This document shows, piece by piece, positions 22,695-30,662 of a stretch of 33,856 bases of DNA. The first letter of the stretch is position 1; each line of letters starts with the position of its first letter. The notes beneath the pieces were generated by a model, which saw only the letters and a program-made list of their open reading frames with translations, was not told the DNA's origin and did not search any database. A program made the translations under genes and the position numbers. Origin of the DNA: an uncultured Deferribacteraceae bacterium (lineage in GTDB: Bacteria > Chrysiogenota > Deferribacteres > CAMZNJ01); assembly GCA_947313855.1 (NCBI GenBank), contig CAMZNS010000039.1, positions 1 through 33,856 of the forward strand, in the 5' to 3' direction.

Positions 22695-24062
22695 ATGGTA
22701 AAATCAGGAACGTACTACATTGTTACATACGGGTGCCAAATGAACGAGTACGACTCACAGCGTGCTGAGGCTGTTCTTGAGAGTTTCGGTTATATTCAGG
22801 GGGCGAGTGTTGAGGATGCTAGTTTTGTGTTGATCAACACTTGCACTGTGCGTGAGAAGCCGTTCCATAAGATGGAGAGTCTTTTGGGTCGTATCTACAA
22901 GGATAGTGGTGGTAGTAAGGGTGTTAAGGTTGGGATAATGGGTTGCATTGCTCAGCAGGAGGGTGAGAGGATTTTGTCGCGATTTTCTCAGGTAAGTTGC
23001 GTCATGGGTACTGATGCCCTTGTTCGTTTCCCCCAAATATTCCCGCGTGTAATGGCTGGCGAGCGTGTTGTTGACATCGCCATGAACCCTGCTGACTACC
23101 ATATCGACAGCTTCAAGGTAACACCTAATATATCCATGTATGTTTCGGTGATGAAGGGGTGCGACAAGTACTGCTCCTACTGTATCGTACCGTTTGTTCG
23201 TGGCAGGGAGGTTTCTCGCCCCTTGGAGGACATAATAACGGAGATTGAACGGCTGGCACTGGGTGGTACGAAGGAGGTTACCCTGCTGGGGCAAAATATT
23301 AACTCCTACGGGAAGAACCTGACCAACGGTGGCGACATTAATTTTTCGAGCCTTCTTCGGGCGGTGAATGGTGTGGATGGTATCGAGCGTATCCGCTTTA
23401 TGACCTCCAATCCGTGGGACTTCGACGAGGATATTGTGGATACCATGGCGGAGTGCGAGAAGGTGTGCGAATACCTGCACCTGCCATTGCAATCGGGTAG
23501 CAATCGGATTTTGAAAAGCATGCGTCGCAATCATACCATCGAGGAGTACATTCGCAAGGTGGAGTACGCTAAGGCGAAAATACCGGGGCTTACCCTGTCG
23601 TCCGACTTTATTGTTGGGTTCCCTGGGGAGACTGAGGAGGATTTTCAGCAAACCATGGAAGCAATGGATGTTATCGGTTATGACATGGTTTATTCGTTTA
23701 TTTACTCACCGAGACCGAATACAAAATCGTTGGCGATGGAGGATCGTGCACAAAAGGTGGGCAGAGGTATTTCGGTGCCACTCCATGAGCAGAAAAGGCG
23801 TCTTGCGACGATGATGGACGCAGCAGACGAAAGACGAGCAAAAGATAGAGCCACTTTGCAAGGCACAACTGTGGAGGTGCTTGTGACGGGAGCAAGCAAA
23901 ACCGATAGCACAACCTACACAGGACGTAGCCGGCAAAATATGGTGGTGAATTTTGTGGCACAGTCGCAAGCAGAGATACAGCCGGGGTCTTTGGTAACGG
24001 TGCGGGTTGATGCTGTGCGTCGGTATGCATTGCAAGGGACTCATGTCCATGTGGCTGTGTAG
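22695..24062 (+). CDS. miaB: tRNA-2-methylthio-N6-dimethylallyladenosine synthase
   Basis: A 455-residue radical SAM methylthiotransferase that adds a 2-methylthio group to i6A37 in tRNAs reading UNN codons. The N-terminal domain has TYGCQMNEYDSQRAE (C14), INTCTVREK and IMGCIAQQEG, giving the three cysteines of the auxiliary cluster. The radical SAM core has CDKYCSYCIVPFVRGRE. A TRAM-like domain ends the protein. The motif set fits MiaB better than RimO or MtaB. I start it at ATG 22695 with GAGGA upstream; the open frame back to 22566 runs through a 14-bp repeat and is not conserved sequence. It stands between the non-coding region and a convergent lipoprotein gene. Confidence 0.95.
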   Translation: MVKSGTYYIVTYGCQMNEYDSQRAEAVLESFGYIQGASVEDASFVLINTCTVREKPFHKMESLLGRIYKDSGGSKGVKVGIMGCIAQQEGERILSRFSQVSCVMGTDALVRFPQIFPRVMAGERVVDIAMNPADYHIDSFKVTPNISMYVSVMKGCDKYCSYCIVPFVRGREVSRPLEDIITEIERLALGGTKEVTLLGQNINSYGKNLTNGGDINFSSLLRAVNGVDGIERIRFMTSNPWDFDEDIVDTMAECEKVCEYLHLPLQSGSNRILKSMRRNHTIEEYIRKVEYAKAKIPGLTLSSDFIVGFPGETEEDFQQTMEAMDVIGYDMVYSFIYSPRPNTKSLAMEDRAQKVGRGISVPLHEQKRRLATMMDAADERRAKDRATLQGTTVEVLVTGASKTDSTTYTGRSRQNMVVNFVAQSQAEIQPGSLVTVRVDAVRRYALQGTHVHVAV

Positions 24063-24084
24063 GGTGGCTGTGTAGGGTGGTGTG

Positions 24085-24660
24085 TTAGCCGTCCGAGTTG
24101 TTCCCTTCGGTTGTGCCCTCGGTTGTGCCCTCGGTTGTGCCCTCAGTGGGTGCATCCTGCTCGACAAGTGTGTCGGTGTACAGTATGTGGTAGTTGGCAT
24201 CGATGAACGGGTGTATGTCGGGGTACAGTTGGAACAGCCAGCTGTCAAATGTTGCTTCGCCATCGAGGTATACGACAACTTTTATGGCAGGGTTAGAGAG
24301 GTTATCGCTTTTGGTGGCGATTTTGCCATCTTCGTCGATGATAAAGTCGGGGACAAAGTCTTGTACGATAAAGCTAACGTTTTCTGAGATATTTGTGGTA
24401 TTGTTGATGTTTATTTGGAAGACTTGTGAAGTTTGAGAATCTTTGTTGATTGCGACAATTTCGAAGTAGAGTTTGTCGTAGTTGTAGTTGACGGTGCTAG
24501 AGTAGTTGCCGTCAACGCTGACTTCTTGTTTGTTGCCTACCCCTTTGCGAGCGTCAGATTCTTTGTATGAGTTTTGTGAGCATCCCATTGTTGTGATTGC
24601 GATTAGCAATACAGCGGTGGTTATTAGTATTGTTGTTGCTCTGTGGTATTGAGTTGTCAT
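24085..24660 (-). CDS. Unknown lipoprotein with clustered N-glycosylation sequons and TEGT repeat tail
   Basis: A 191-residue protein I cannot assign to a family. The N-terminus (hydrophobic residues 8-26, then TMGC with C27) is a plausible though non-ideal lipoprotein signal. The mature region looks like one beta-rich domain (VDFKLYFEIVAINKD-type strands, NPAIKVVVYLDG, then DSWLFQLYPDIHPF). Residues 171-186 are TEGT repeats from a 12-bp DNA repeat. It carries seven N-X-S/T sites: N52, N86, N87, N90, N94, N120 and N187. Of these N52 (DGNYS) and N187 (EGNNS) meet the stricter D/E-X-N-X-S/T rule of Campylobacter PglB. It is convergent with miaB (22-bp gap) and divergent from the VUT gene. AGGAG lies about 11 nt before the ATG. 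Confidence 0.85.
   Translation of the reverse strand: MTTQYHRATTILITTAVLLIAITTMGCSQNSYKESDARKGVGNKQEVSVDGNYSSTVNYNYDKLYFEIVAINKDSQTSQVFQININNTTNISENVSFIVQDFVPDFIIDEDGKIATKSDNLSNPAIKVVVYLDGEATFDSWLFQLYPDIHPFIDANYHILYTDTLVEQDAPTEGTTEGTTEGTTEGNNSDG
24101..24142 (-). repeat. In-frame 12-bp repeat at the lipoprotein C-terminus
   Basis: Three full and one partial copy of GGTTGTGCCCTC on the plus strand, read on the coding strand as Glu-Gly-Thr-Thr. The array ends against the EGNNS sequon. Confidence 0.93.
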
Positions 24661-24724
24661 TTCGGAGGTTCTCCTGTGGTTGTAACGTATTAGTTACAAA
24701 TAATATTATTTCAACACTTATGTT

Positions 24725-24754
24725 ATTATAAAAAGTTGGTGTTGGCAAGTACAA
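24725..24754 (-). promoter_or_regulatory. Promoter of the lipoprotein gene
   Basis: On the minus strand: TTGTAC (24749-24754), 18-bp spacer, perfect TATAAT (24725-24730). Initiation is expected near 24718, giving a leader of about 58 nt. The intergenic region is shared with the divergent VUT gene. Confidence 0.5.
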
Positions 24755-24783
24755 CTTATTTATTACGAGTTATTGGAGTGGTT

Positions 24784-25512
24784 ATGGATAGTGTAAATAC
24801 ATTGCTTTGGATTATTGTGTTGCTGTTTACCATGGTTTCGTTGGTATTGGTACATGCTTATTTCGGTCGTGTGGGTTTGGTTGGTTGGATGGTATTGGCA
24901 CTCATCGGTGCGAATATTCAGGGTAGCAAGCAGATTGTGTTGTTTGGTATGAATGTGAGCATGGGTAATATTCTGTACTCCTCCATCTACCTTGCGACGG
25001 ATGCGTTGAACGAGTTTTATGGTAAGCGTCGTGCACAGTTGGCAGTAGTATTGTCCATGGTTTTGACCGGTGTGTTTATGTTGTCCATGATAGCTACCAC
25101 GTTTTTTGTTCCGAACGATTATGACGGTGGTGTTAGCGATAATATTAGTGCTTTGTTTGCCCCTAATTCTGCTGTGATAATGTTTACTGTTGTTGGTTTG
25201 TTGGTGTACACGATCTCTCAGCGAGTGGATATTTTTGTTTATTCGTTGTTGAAGGGTTGGGGAACACCTTTGTGGGTGCGGAACAATCTTAGCACAGTAA
25301 TTTCTCAGGTTTTGGATACAGTATTTTTCACTATTTTGGTGTTCAAGATTATTCCGTCGTTGATAATCATTGAGGGTGTGCAACCCTTGCCTTGGAGTGT
25401 TTTGGGTGGTATTATAATGTTTATGTATTTAGTGAAGGTATTTATTGCGACTATCGATACGCCGTTCCTTTATATGATGCGTCAGGCTCATGGTGGTACT
25501 AGGGCAAATTAA
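24784..25512 (+). CDS. yhhQ: VUT/YhhQ-family transporter, probable queuosine precursor uptake
   Basis: A 242-residue inner-membrane protein with six to seven helices. The family pattern is clear: GANIQGSKQI, NILYSSIYLATDALNEFYGKR (about residues 60-80), YTISQRVDIFVYSLLKGW, and RNNLSTVISQVLDTVFFT. In E. coli YhhQ imports preQ0/preQ1 for queuosine synthesis. No queuosine biosynthesis or riboswitch is visible here, so the substrate is inferred from the family. I use ATG 24784 with GGAG 5 nt upstream; an ATG at 24736 would add a non-conserved extension. The coding strand is G+T-rich. Confidence 0.88.
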   Translation: MDSVNTLLWIIVLLFTMVSLVLVHAYFGRVGLVGWMVLALIGANIQGSKQIVLFGMNVSMGNILYSSIYLATDALNEFYGKRRAQLAVVLSMVLTGVFMLSMIATTFFVPNDYDGGVSDNISALFAPNSAVIMFTVVGLLVYTISQRVDIFVYSLLKGWGTPLWVRNNLSTVISQVLDTVFFTILVFKIIPSLIIIEGVQPLPWSVLGGIIMFMYLVKVFIATIDTPFLYMMRQAHGGTRAN

Positions 25513-25553
25513 TCTGGGCTGAGGCTTGTGGCTGAGAGCTGGGGAAGGGTGTT

Positions 25554-26999
25554 ATGTCATTGGTGATTAGGGGTATTACGAAGGTGTACAAGTCGCAACG
25601 GGGGGGTGGCTCCAACCGTAACCGTGACACAAACGACCGTGACACAAACGACCGCGTTGCCGTGGAAAACTTCAACCTCGACGTTCGCGACGGGGAGCTT
25701 ATTGCCATCATGGGACCTTCAGGTTGCGGTAAATCCACCCTGTTGCGAGTCATCAGCGGTTTGGAATCCCCAACATCGGGCACAATTCATCGCCATGGCG
25801 AGGATATCACCCACCTTCCACCGCATCAAAGGGGCGTTGCCATGGTGTTTCAGGATCATGGACTCTACCCGCACATGAGTGTTGAGCAAAATATGGGTTT
25901 CGGGCTGCAATTGGCGAACAGACGTCCGTTGTTTTCGAAACGTCCGTTGTTTTCAGGCAGAAGGGGGGGTAAGGCTGAGGCAGACAGAGTGAAGAGCGAC
26001 GTTTTCAGGATGGCACATACCGTTGGCGTGGATAAGCTGATGCTTCGATACCCCAAAGAGATTTCTGGGGGGGAGCGTCAGCGGGTGGCGTTGGCGAGAG
26101 CCTTGGTGCATACGCCACAAATAGCCCTATTCGACGAACCATTATCCAACCTCGACATGGGGTTGCGTCACGATTTGCGGATGGAAATAAGCGAAATGCA
26201 CCGCAACAATACTAATAACAGCGGTGGCGTTACCATATACGTTACCCACGACCAAAGCGAAGGGTTAGCACTAGGGCACAGGGTTGTGATTATGAACAAC
26301 GGCTCTATTCAGCAGGTTGGCACCCCCGAAGAGGTCTACAACAACCCCACAAACACCTTTGTAGCAACATTCCTCGGATCGCCACCCATGAACATTATCC
26401 ATTGCACAACAGTGACCGCAGATGGAACAACCATGGTGAGCAGTGTGTCACACAAAGGGATAAACTACGACAACCATCCCCATAGTGAGCAGTATCAGTT
26501 GGGGTTGCGACTGTTTGTGGCGTCTGACATGCTCAATACGCAAAGCCAACAGTATCCCAACGAAATATACATGGGGATACGTGGGGAGAATATTACCTTA
26601 GTGGATCTGGTTCAGTGTCGCCCCAAATATGGGAGCGGGAGCATGGGTGTCCACCCTGAACATAAAGGTGAAGCCAATATTGTAGTTGATGACGGCTCTT
26701 TGGTGATCAGCATGGTCGCAACGTTGTCGTCGGTGCAGTTCCAAGGGGGCACGGCGATGCTTTACGTGGACATTAACAGCCAAAACCATGTTGCCATTAC
26801 AGTGCACCCCGCAACAGAGCTGTATCAACGTGTGAAAAGTATTGTGGAGAACCCCATCAATCATACCTACACAAGTGGGTTCTGCAAGGGGAGTATGTGG
26901 CAGCTAACATGTGTTGCAACGAGGGCTTCGGTGTTCTCCTACCCCAGCGGTGATGCTGTTGACGTCATTGACGTAACGCCTTGGGAGCAACGGTATTGA
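25554..26999 (+). CDS. MalK/UgpC/MsmX-type ABC transporter ATPase without cognate permeases
   Basis: A 481-residue ATPase of the carbohydrate-importer class. Walker A GPSGCGKST, the VFQDHGLYPHMSVEQNMGFGL Q-loop region, an unusual signature ISGGERQR in place of LSGGQ, Walker B IALFDEPLSNLD and the switch histidine VTHDQSEGL lie in order. The C-terminal 200 residues form the TOBE-type regulatory region, longer than usual. Two repeat inserts interrupt the ATPase domain: RDTNDRDTNDR before the A-type strand and RPLFSKRPLFSG after the Q loop. Three seven-G tracts (25600-25606, 25963-25969, 26067-26073) lie in the gene, the last in the signature motif. No permease or binding protein is nearby, so it may serve several importers, as MsmX does. 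The ATG follows GGGGAAGGG. Confidence 0.9.
   Translation: MSLVIRGITKVYKSQRGGGSNRNRDTNDRDTNDRVAVENFNLDVRDGELIAIMGPSGCGKSTLLRVISGLESPTSGTIHRHGEDITHLPPHQRGVAMVFQDHGLYPHMSVEQNMGFGLQLANRRPLFSKRPLFSGRRGGKAEADRVKSDVFRMAHTVGVDKLMLRYPKEISGGERQRVALARALVHTPQIALFDEPLSNLDMGLRHDLRMEISEMHRNNTNNSGGVTIYVTHDQSEGLALGHRVVIMNNGSIQQVGTPEEVYNNPTNTFVATFLGSPPMNIIHCTTVTADGTTMVSSVSHKGINYDNHPHSEQYQLGLRLFVASDMLNTQSQQYPNEIYMGIRGENITLVDLVQCRPKYGSGSMGVHPEHKGEANIVVDDGSLVISMVATLSSVQFQGGTAMLYVDINSQNHVAITVHPATELYQRVKSIVENPINHTYTSGFCKGSMWQLTCVATRASVFSYPSGDAVDVIDVTPWEQRY
25617..25646 (+). repeat. In-frame 15-bp direct repeat in the ATPase gene (RDTND units)
   Basis: Two tandem copies of a GACCGTGACACAAAC-like 15-mer encode Arg-Asp-Thr-Asn-Asp twice, between the first two strands of the ATPase domain. 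Confidence 0.9.
25922..25957 (+). repeat. In-frame 18-bp direct repeat in the ATPase gene (RPLFSX units)
   Basis: Two tandem 18-mers beginning CGTCCGTTGTTTTC encode Arg-Pro-Leu-Phe-Ser-Lys/Gly. They lie just after the Q-loop helix and are followed by the seven-G run at 25963-25969. Confidence 0.9.
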
Positions 27000-27061
27000 C
27001 ATAACGGTATTGACGCAACGGTATTAACGTCGCATTATGGCGATTAGTGAGGCGTGCGAGT

Positions 27062-27997
27062 ATGGCAGGAATACAGATAAATCAAGGTGAAGGGTATCGA
27101 TACAACGAGGACTCTATCCTACTGTCACATTTTGCCGCCACCGCCATGGGATTTTTGCCGAAGAGGGATGCTACACTGCCAAGACCACAAGCCACCATGG
27201 TTGATATGGGTGCAGGGGGTGGTGTGATTGCGATTATACTCGGTTGTGTTGCCCGCGAGTTCGCCAACACCGCCAACACCGCCAACACCGCCAACACCGC
27301 CAACACCGCCAACACCGCCAACACCGCCAACACCGCCAACACCGCCAACACTAGCGGGGGGCTACACATCCATGCCATCGAACTGCAACAAGGGCTCTAC
27401 AACACCCTAACGGAAAACATCCGCCTCAACATGGCAACAGGCACACTGCGTCATGGTAGTGTTGTGCCTATTTTGAGCGGGGTAGGGGAGTTCTCGCCAG
27501 CGAAAATCCCCAACGGAACAAACACCTCCGTGGATGCCAACGGCTGTCTCTACGATTATGCTGTATGCAATCCGCCCTACTACCCTGCAAGCAGGGGCCG
27601 CATACCCGCAAATACCACCAAGGCGATTGCATGTTTTAGTGGCGAAGGGTTCGGTATGGGCTTGAGTGATATCTTCCGATTTGGCAAAAAATATGTACGC
27701 CACAACGGAATACTATTCATGTCGTACCCCAGCGTCTACCTCCACGACGCCCTTAGCGTAGCACGCAAGTACGGCTTTGAAGTGAAAAACATTCGCTTTG
27801 TCCACGAAAACACCATGTCGGTTGCTGGTATTGTCCTCATGGAGTTTGTGAAGGGGGGTGTCACCGGATTATCTGTTATGCCCCCGCTGATAAAAATGAC
27901 GACCACTCTAGACTCGCAAACCACTGTGGACTCGCAAACAACACAAGATTTTCGCCAAATCTACACCGATATTTTTATTGAAAGTGTGCCGTTGTAG
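27062..27997 (+). CDS. TrmN6-like tRNA1(Val) adenine-N6 methyltransferase
   Basis: A 311-residue SAM-dependent methyltransferase. INQGEGYRYNEDSILLSHF matches the N-terminus of the YfiC/TrmN6 family. VDMGAGGGVIAIIL is motif I, HAIELQQGL the acidic loop, and VCNPPYYP the NPPY catalytic motif of N6-adenine methyltransferases. The E. coli enzyme modifies A37 of tRNA1(Val); related HemK/PrmC enzymes modify glutamine, so the exact substrate is inferred. Ten Ala-Asn-Thr units are inserted between motif I and the next strand. I choose ATG 27062 (GAGG upstream) over GTG 27047. The gene follows the ATPase gene after a 62-bp gap with a three-copy AACGGTATTGACG-like repeat (about 26990-27030). Confidence 0.85.
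   Translation: MAGIQINQGEGYRYNEDSILLSHFAATAMGFLPKRDATLPRPQATMVDMGAGGGVIAIILGCVAREFANTANTANTANTANTANTANTANTANTANTSGGLHIHAIELQQGLYNTLTENIRLNMATGTLRHGSVVPILSGVGEFSPAKIPNGTNTSVDANGCLYDYAVCNPPYYPASRGRIPANTTKAIACFSGEGFGMGLSDIFRFGKKYVRHNGILFMSYPSVYLHDALSVARKYGFEVKNIRFVHENTMSVAGIVLMEFVKGGVTGLSVMPPLIKMTTTLDSQTTVDSQTTQDFRQIYTDIFIESVPL
27263..27352 (+). repeat. Ten-copy 9-bp repeat inside the methyltransferase gene
   Basis: Ten tandem copies of GCCAACACC, nearly perfect (only the last base of the last unit differs), encode (Ala-Asn-Thr)x10. Because the unit is nine bases the frame survives changes in copy number. It sits in the loop after motif I, where the insert should project from the fold. Confidence 0.97.
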
Positions 27998-28072
27998 TGG
28001 TACTATTGTGTTGGTTGTACAAATTATGCACAACGAATACTAGCACCACAAATTAGCAGGGGGTAGTTTCCC

Positions 28073-28387
28073 ATGAACTACGACAACATTCAACTAGTGA
28101 AGATTGTTACAGGCGAGATGGTAATCGGAGTACGTGAGGGGGACAAACTCGAAGGTGTAGCAATGGTTCAAATTGTACCCGTCTCTAGCAACGATATGCA
28201 GATAGCAATCCTACCATACGGGTTCCCTTTCGAAGAAACCGTGGAGGGGGTAATCAGTGCTAATCATATTGTTTACACCTTTGAAAACGTGTCTGAAGAC
28301 CTCGTCAACAAATATATCGAAACACGTAGCAACATCACAATACAAAAAACACCCCTATCTGGTGGGAACTCAGGGATAATCCTATGA
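28073..28387 (+). CDS. Small conserved-looking protein of unknown function
   Basis: A 104-residue acidic, soluble protein without signal peptide. I do not recognise a family. The first half (IQLVKIVTGEMVIGVREGDKL, then VAMVQIVPV) has the alternating pattern of a small beta-barrel, loosely reminiscent of Sm-like proteins, but that is only an impression. Its stop overlaps the start of the Nudix gene (ATGA), which implies translational coupling. AGGGGG lies 10 nt before the ATG. It is the first gene of the run that continues to 33233. Confidence 0.8.
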   Translation: MNYDNIQLVKIVTGEMVIGVREGDKLEGVAMVQIVPVSSNDMQIAILPYGFPFEETVEGVISANHIVYTFENVSEDLVNKYIETRSNITIQKTPLSGGNSGIIL

Positions 28388-28929
28388 GTGCAAACTGGAT
28401 CTTCAAAGGGAGAAAAAAAGTTGCATTCGCACGAATACTGTCCATATTCGAAGACACTTACCTCTATCGCAACAACCGTGAAGCATCTTTCGTCACAGTG
28501 GACACAAGCGACTGGGCAACAATACTCCCCATAACTGACGACGGCAAATTTATCATGGTGGAACAGTACCGATTCGGGAGCAAAAGCGTGTCCCTCGAAT
28601 TCCCCGGCGGTGCCATCGACGCAAACGAAGACCCCGCACAAGCAGCCGCAAGGGAACTGGAAGAGGAAACAGGGTACACCCCCAATCATGTACAAACAAT
28701 CTCTGTGCAGAACCCCAACCCCGCATTCATGACAAATACATTCAACATCGTACTCGCAACAGGGTGCACACCTGCAGGTGAAACAAAATTTGACGAGTTC
28801 GAAGACATATCAGCCATCAAACTACTAACATACGACGAGGTTGTAAACTATTTTGCAACAAACAAGATTACACACTCATTAATGTACTCAGTGTTTTTGG
28901 CTTATCTTTTGCACACCAAACAAACCTAG
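28384..28929 (+). CDS. Nudix hydrolase, ADP-ribose pyrophosphatase type
   Basis: A 181-residue cytoplasmic hydrolase of nucleoside diphosphate derivatives. The complete Nudix box G-X5-E-X7-REL-X-EE-X-GY is seen from about residue 76 (GAIDANE, then RELEEETGY). The upstream MVEQYRFGSKSVSLEFPGG fits the ADP-ribose pyrophosphatase subgroup (NudF-like), as does NPNPAFMTNT downstream. Substrate choice within Nudix enzymes cannot be settled from sequence alone. It overlaps the preceding gene by 4 nt and precedes pepV by 66 nt. Confidence 0.92.
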   Translation: MSANWIFKGRKKVAFARILSIFEDTYLYRNNREASFVTVDTSDWATILPITDDGKFIMVEQYRFGSKSVSLEFPGGAIDANEDPAQAAARELEEETGYTPNHVQTISVQNPNPAFMTNTFNIVLATGCTPAGETKFDEFEDISAIKLLTYDEVVNYFATNKITHSLMYSVFLAYLLHTKQT

Positions 28930-28995
28930 TGGCTATCAAAAATAAAAAACAAAAACAAAAACTACGACACCGAACTGTATGGAGAAAATAAATAG

Positions 28996-30654
28996 ATGAA
29001 AAATACGGAACTGAACAGAGTACTGAGCAAAATAGACGAATGGCGTGACGAAATCATCGCCGACTTACAAGCACTCGTGAAGTTCGAGTCGTATCAGCAA
29101 CAAGGCACCGAAACAGAACCGTACGGCAAACAGGTCACCCTCGCACTCAACTACATGCTGGAGCGTGGTGTGCGATTCGGACTGCATACCCACAACTACG
29201 ACAACCGTATCGGTCATGTGGAAATTGGCGGATCGGGGCGTGTTTATGGCTCCACAGAGTCTGACGGGGAGCTCATCGCCCTGCTCGCACACTTGGACGT
29301 TGTCCCCGAAGGGAACGGATGGACACAACCACCTTACGAAGGGAAGATTATCACCGACAACAACGGTGCCATGCGTATGTACGGACGAGGCACTGAAGAC
29401 GACAAAGGCCCAGCCGTAGCCTCCCTTTACGCACTTCGTGCACTCGCCGAAACCGGCACACCCCTGAACAACAAGCGGGTACGACTCCTACTAGGTTGCG
29501 ACGAAGAGGTCGGAATGAGCGACATGGCGTACTACCGTGAAGTGGGGGAGATGCCAACCATAGGGTTTACCCCCGACGGTGGTTATCCCGCCATTTTTGC
29601 CGAAAAAGGTATTGTTACAAGTGTTGTGGAGGGGGCAGGGATTGTTGATCCTGATGCCACACACAACACTAGCGACGCACACGACGTACACGATGTTAGC
29701 GATGCACACCTGCCCGCCATCACCATTATGACCATTGAGGGTGGCGACAAAGACAATAAAGTGCCCGAAAACTGTCACAGCCACATCCTACTCGGGAGCA
29801 GCGAAGTTGTTGCACGTATGAAGGCCGTGTTCAATGGTGTGGTTGCTGAGCTACCTAAGGGGGCGGAGTTGTCGTGGGTTATAACGTCCATGGATGCTAA
29901 CAACACCAACACAGGTGCCTATCAGTACCCATACCAAGCAACCATCAGTGCCAGAGGATTCGCCGCCCACGCCATGGCACCTGAGAAGGGGATAAACGCC
30001 ATTGCCATCATGATGAACACCCTCACACGAGTATTCGCCGCTGTGGGGGAAACGAACACACTCCTCGACTACTTCCAAACATACTACATTGGGGATGCTC
30101 ACCGTATCGAAGGGTGCGATACCCGTGGCAGGTGCGTTGAGGCAAACCATCGGGACGAACCGAGTGGCGAACTAACATGGAACACAGCCATTATCCAATA
30201 CAAAGGGGCACACCCCGCAACCGCAACCAAAAACAGCACCAACTTCACATTCTCCATCACCCATAACATTCGCTACTGCGTAACACTCAGTTGGGACAAG
30301 CTCGGTAAAGAGATTGCGAGTAGGTTGTCGCAGTACGATGTTTGCGGATTCACCGTTACGGTTCGCGATAGAAACCACCTCCCACCACTCTACGTTGAGC
30401 GGGACACACGCCTGATAAACGCTGTTTCCCATGCGTACAAAAATGTCACAGGGGACACGAACGCCGTACCACAGTCGTCTGGCGGTGGGACGTATGCACG
30501 CGGGTTCCACAATTTCGTTGCCGTAGGGTTCGCCATCCGCAACAAAGAAGCGGTAGCACATCAGGCTGACGAATATATTTACATCGACGACCTCATGGAT
30601 TCCACAAAAATATACGCAACCGCTATCTACAACCTAATCAACTCTGAAGAGTAG
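28996..30654 (+). CDS. pepV: PepV-like M20 family dipeptidase
   Basis: A 552-residue zinc dipeptidase of the M20 family. The metal-site motifs are LLAHLDVVPEG (His and Asp), RGTEDDKGP (bridging Asp), LLGCDEEVGMSD (catalytic Glu pair) and FTPDGGYPAIFAEKG. A lid domain lies between about residues 210 and 420, and SSGGGTYARGFHNFVAVG near the end carries further active-site residues. PepV of lactobacilli is about 470 residues; this one is longer, partly from a DAHDVHDVSDAH-type repeat at residues about 224-238. GGAG is 11 nt before the ATG. It would hydrolyse imported dipeptides, complementing the M17 peptidase at 16498. Confidence 0.92.
   Translation: MKNTELNRVLSKIDEWRDEIIADLQALVKFESYQQQGTETEPYGKQVTLALNYMLERGVRFGLHTHNYDNRIGHVEIGGSGRVYGSTESDGELIALLAHLDVVPEGNGWTQPPYEGKIITDNNGAMRMYGRGTEDDKGPAVASLYALRALAETGTPLNNKRVRLLLGCDEEVGMSDMAYYREVGEMPTIGFTPDGGYPAIFAEKGIVTSVVEGAGIVDPDATHNTSDAHDVHDVSDAHLPAITIMTIEGGDKDNKVPENCHSHILLGSSEVVARMKAVFNGVVAELPKGAELSWVITSMDANNTNTGAYQYPYQATISARGFAAHAMAPEKGINAIAIMMNTLTRVFAAVGETNTLLDYFQTYYIGDAHRIEGCDTRGRCVEANHRDEPSGELTWNTAIIQYKGAHPATATKNSTNFTFSITHNIRYCVTLSWDKLGKEIASRLSQYDVCGFTVTVRDRNHLPPLYVERDTRLINAVSHAYKNVTGDTNAVPQSSGGGTYARGFHNFVAVGFAIRNKEAVAHQADEYIYIDDLMDSTKIYATAIYNLINSEE
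29657..29712 (+). repeat. Imperfect in-frame repeat inside pepV
   Basis: Degenerate units of the type GAYGYACACGAY encode Asp-Ala-His/Asp-Val-His/Asp-Val-Ser. The repeats are more diverged than the others in the window, suggesting an older expansion. Confidence 0.65.
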
Positions 30655-30662
30655 GGGGGAAC

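Noticed and set aside
22755-23651. 298-residue antisense frame in miaB
   Set aside because: No recognisable domain, no ribosome binding site, and the opposite frame is an unmistakable MiaB.
24763-25383. 206-residue antisense frame in the VUT transporter gene
   Set aside because: Its His/Asn/Gln-rich composition results from reading the complement of G+T-rich DNA. The plus frame has the family motifs.
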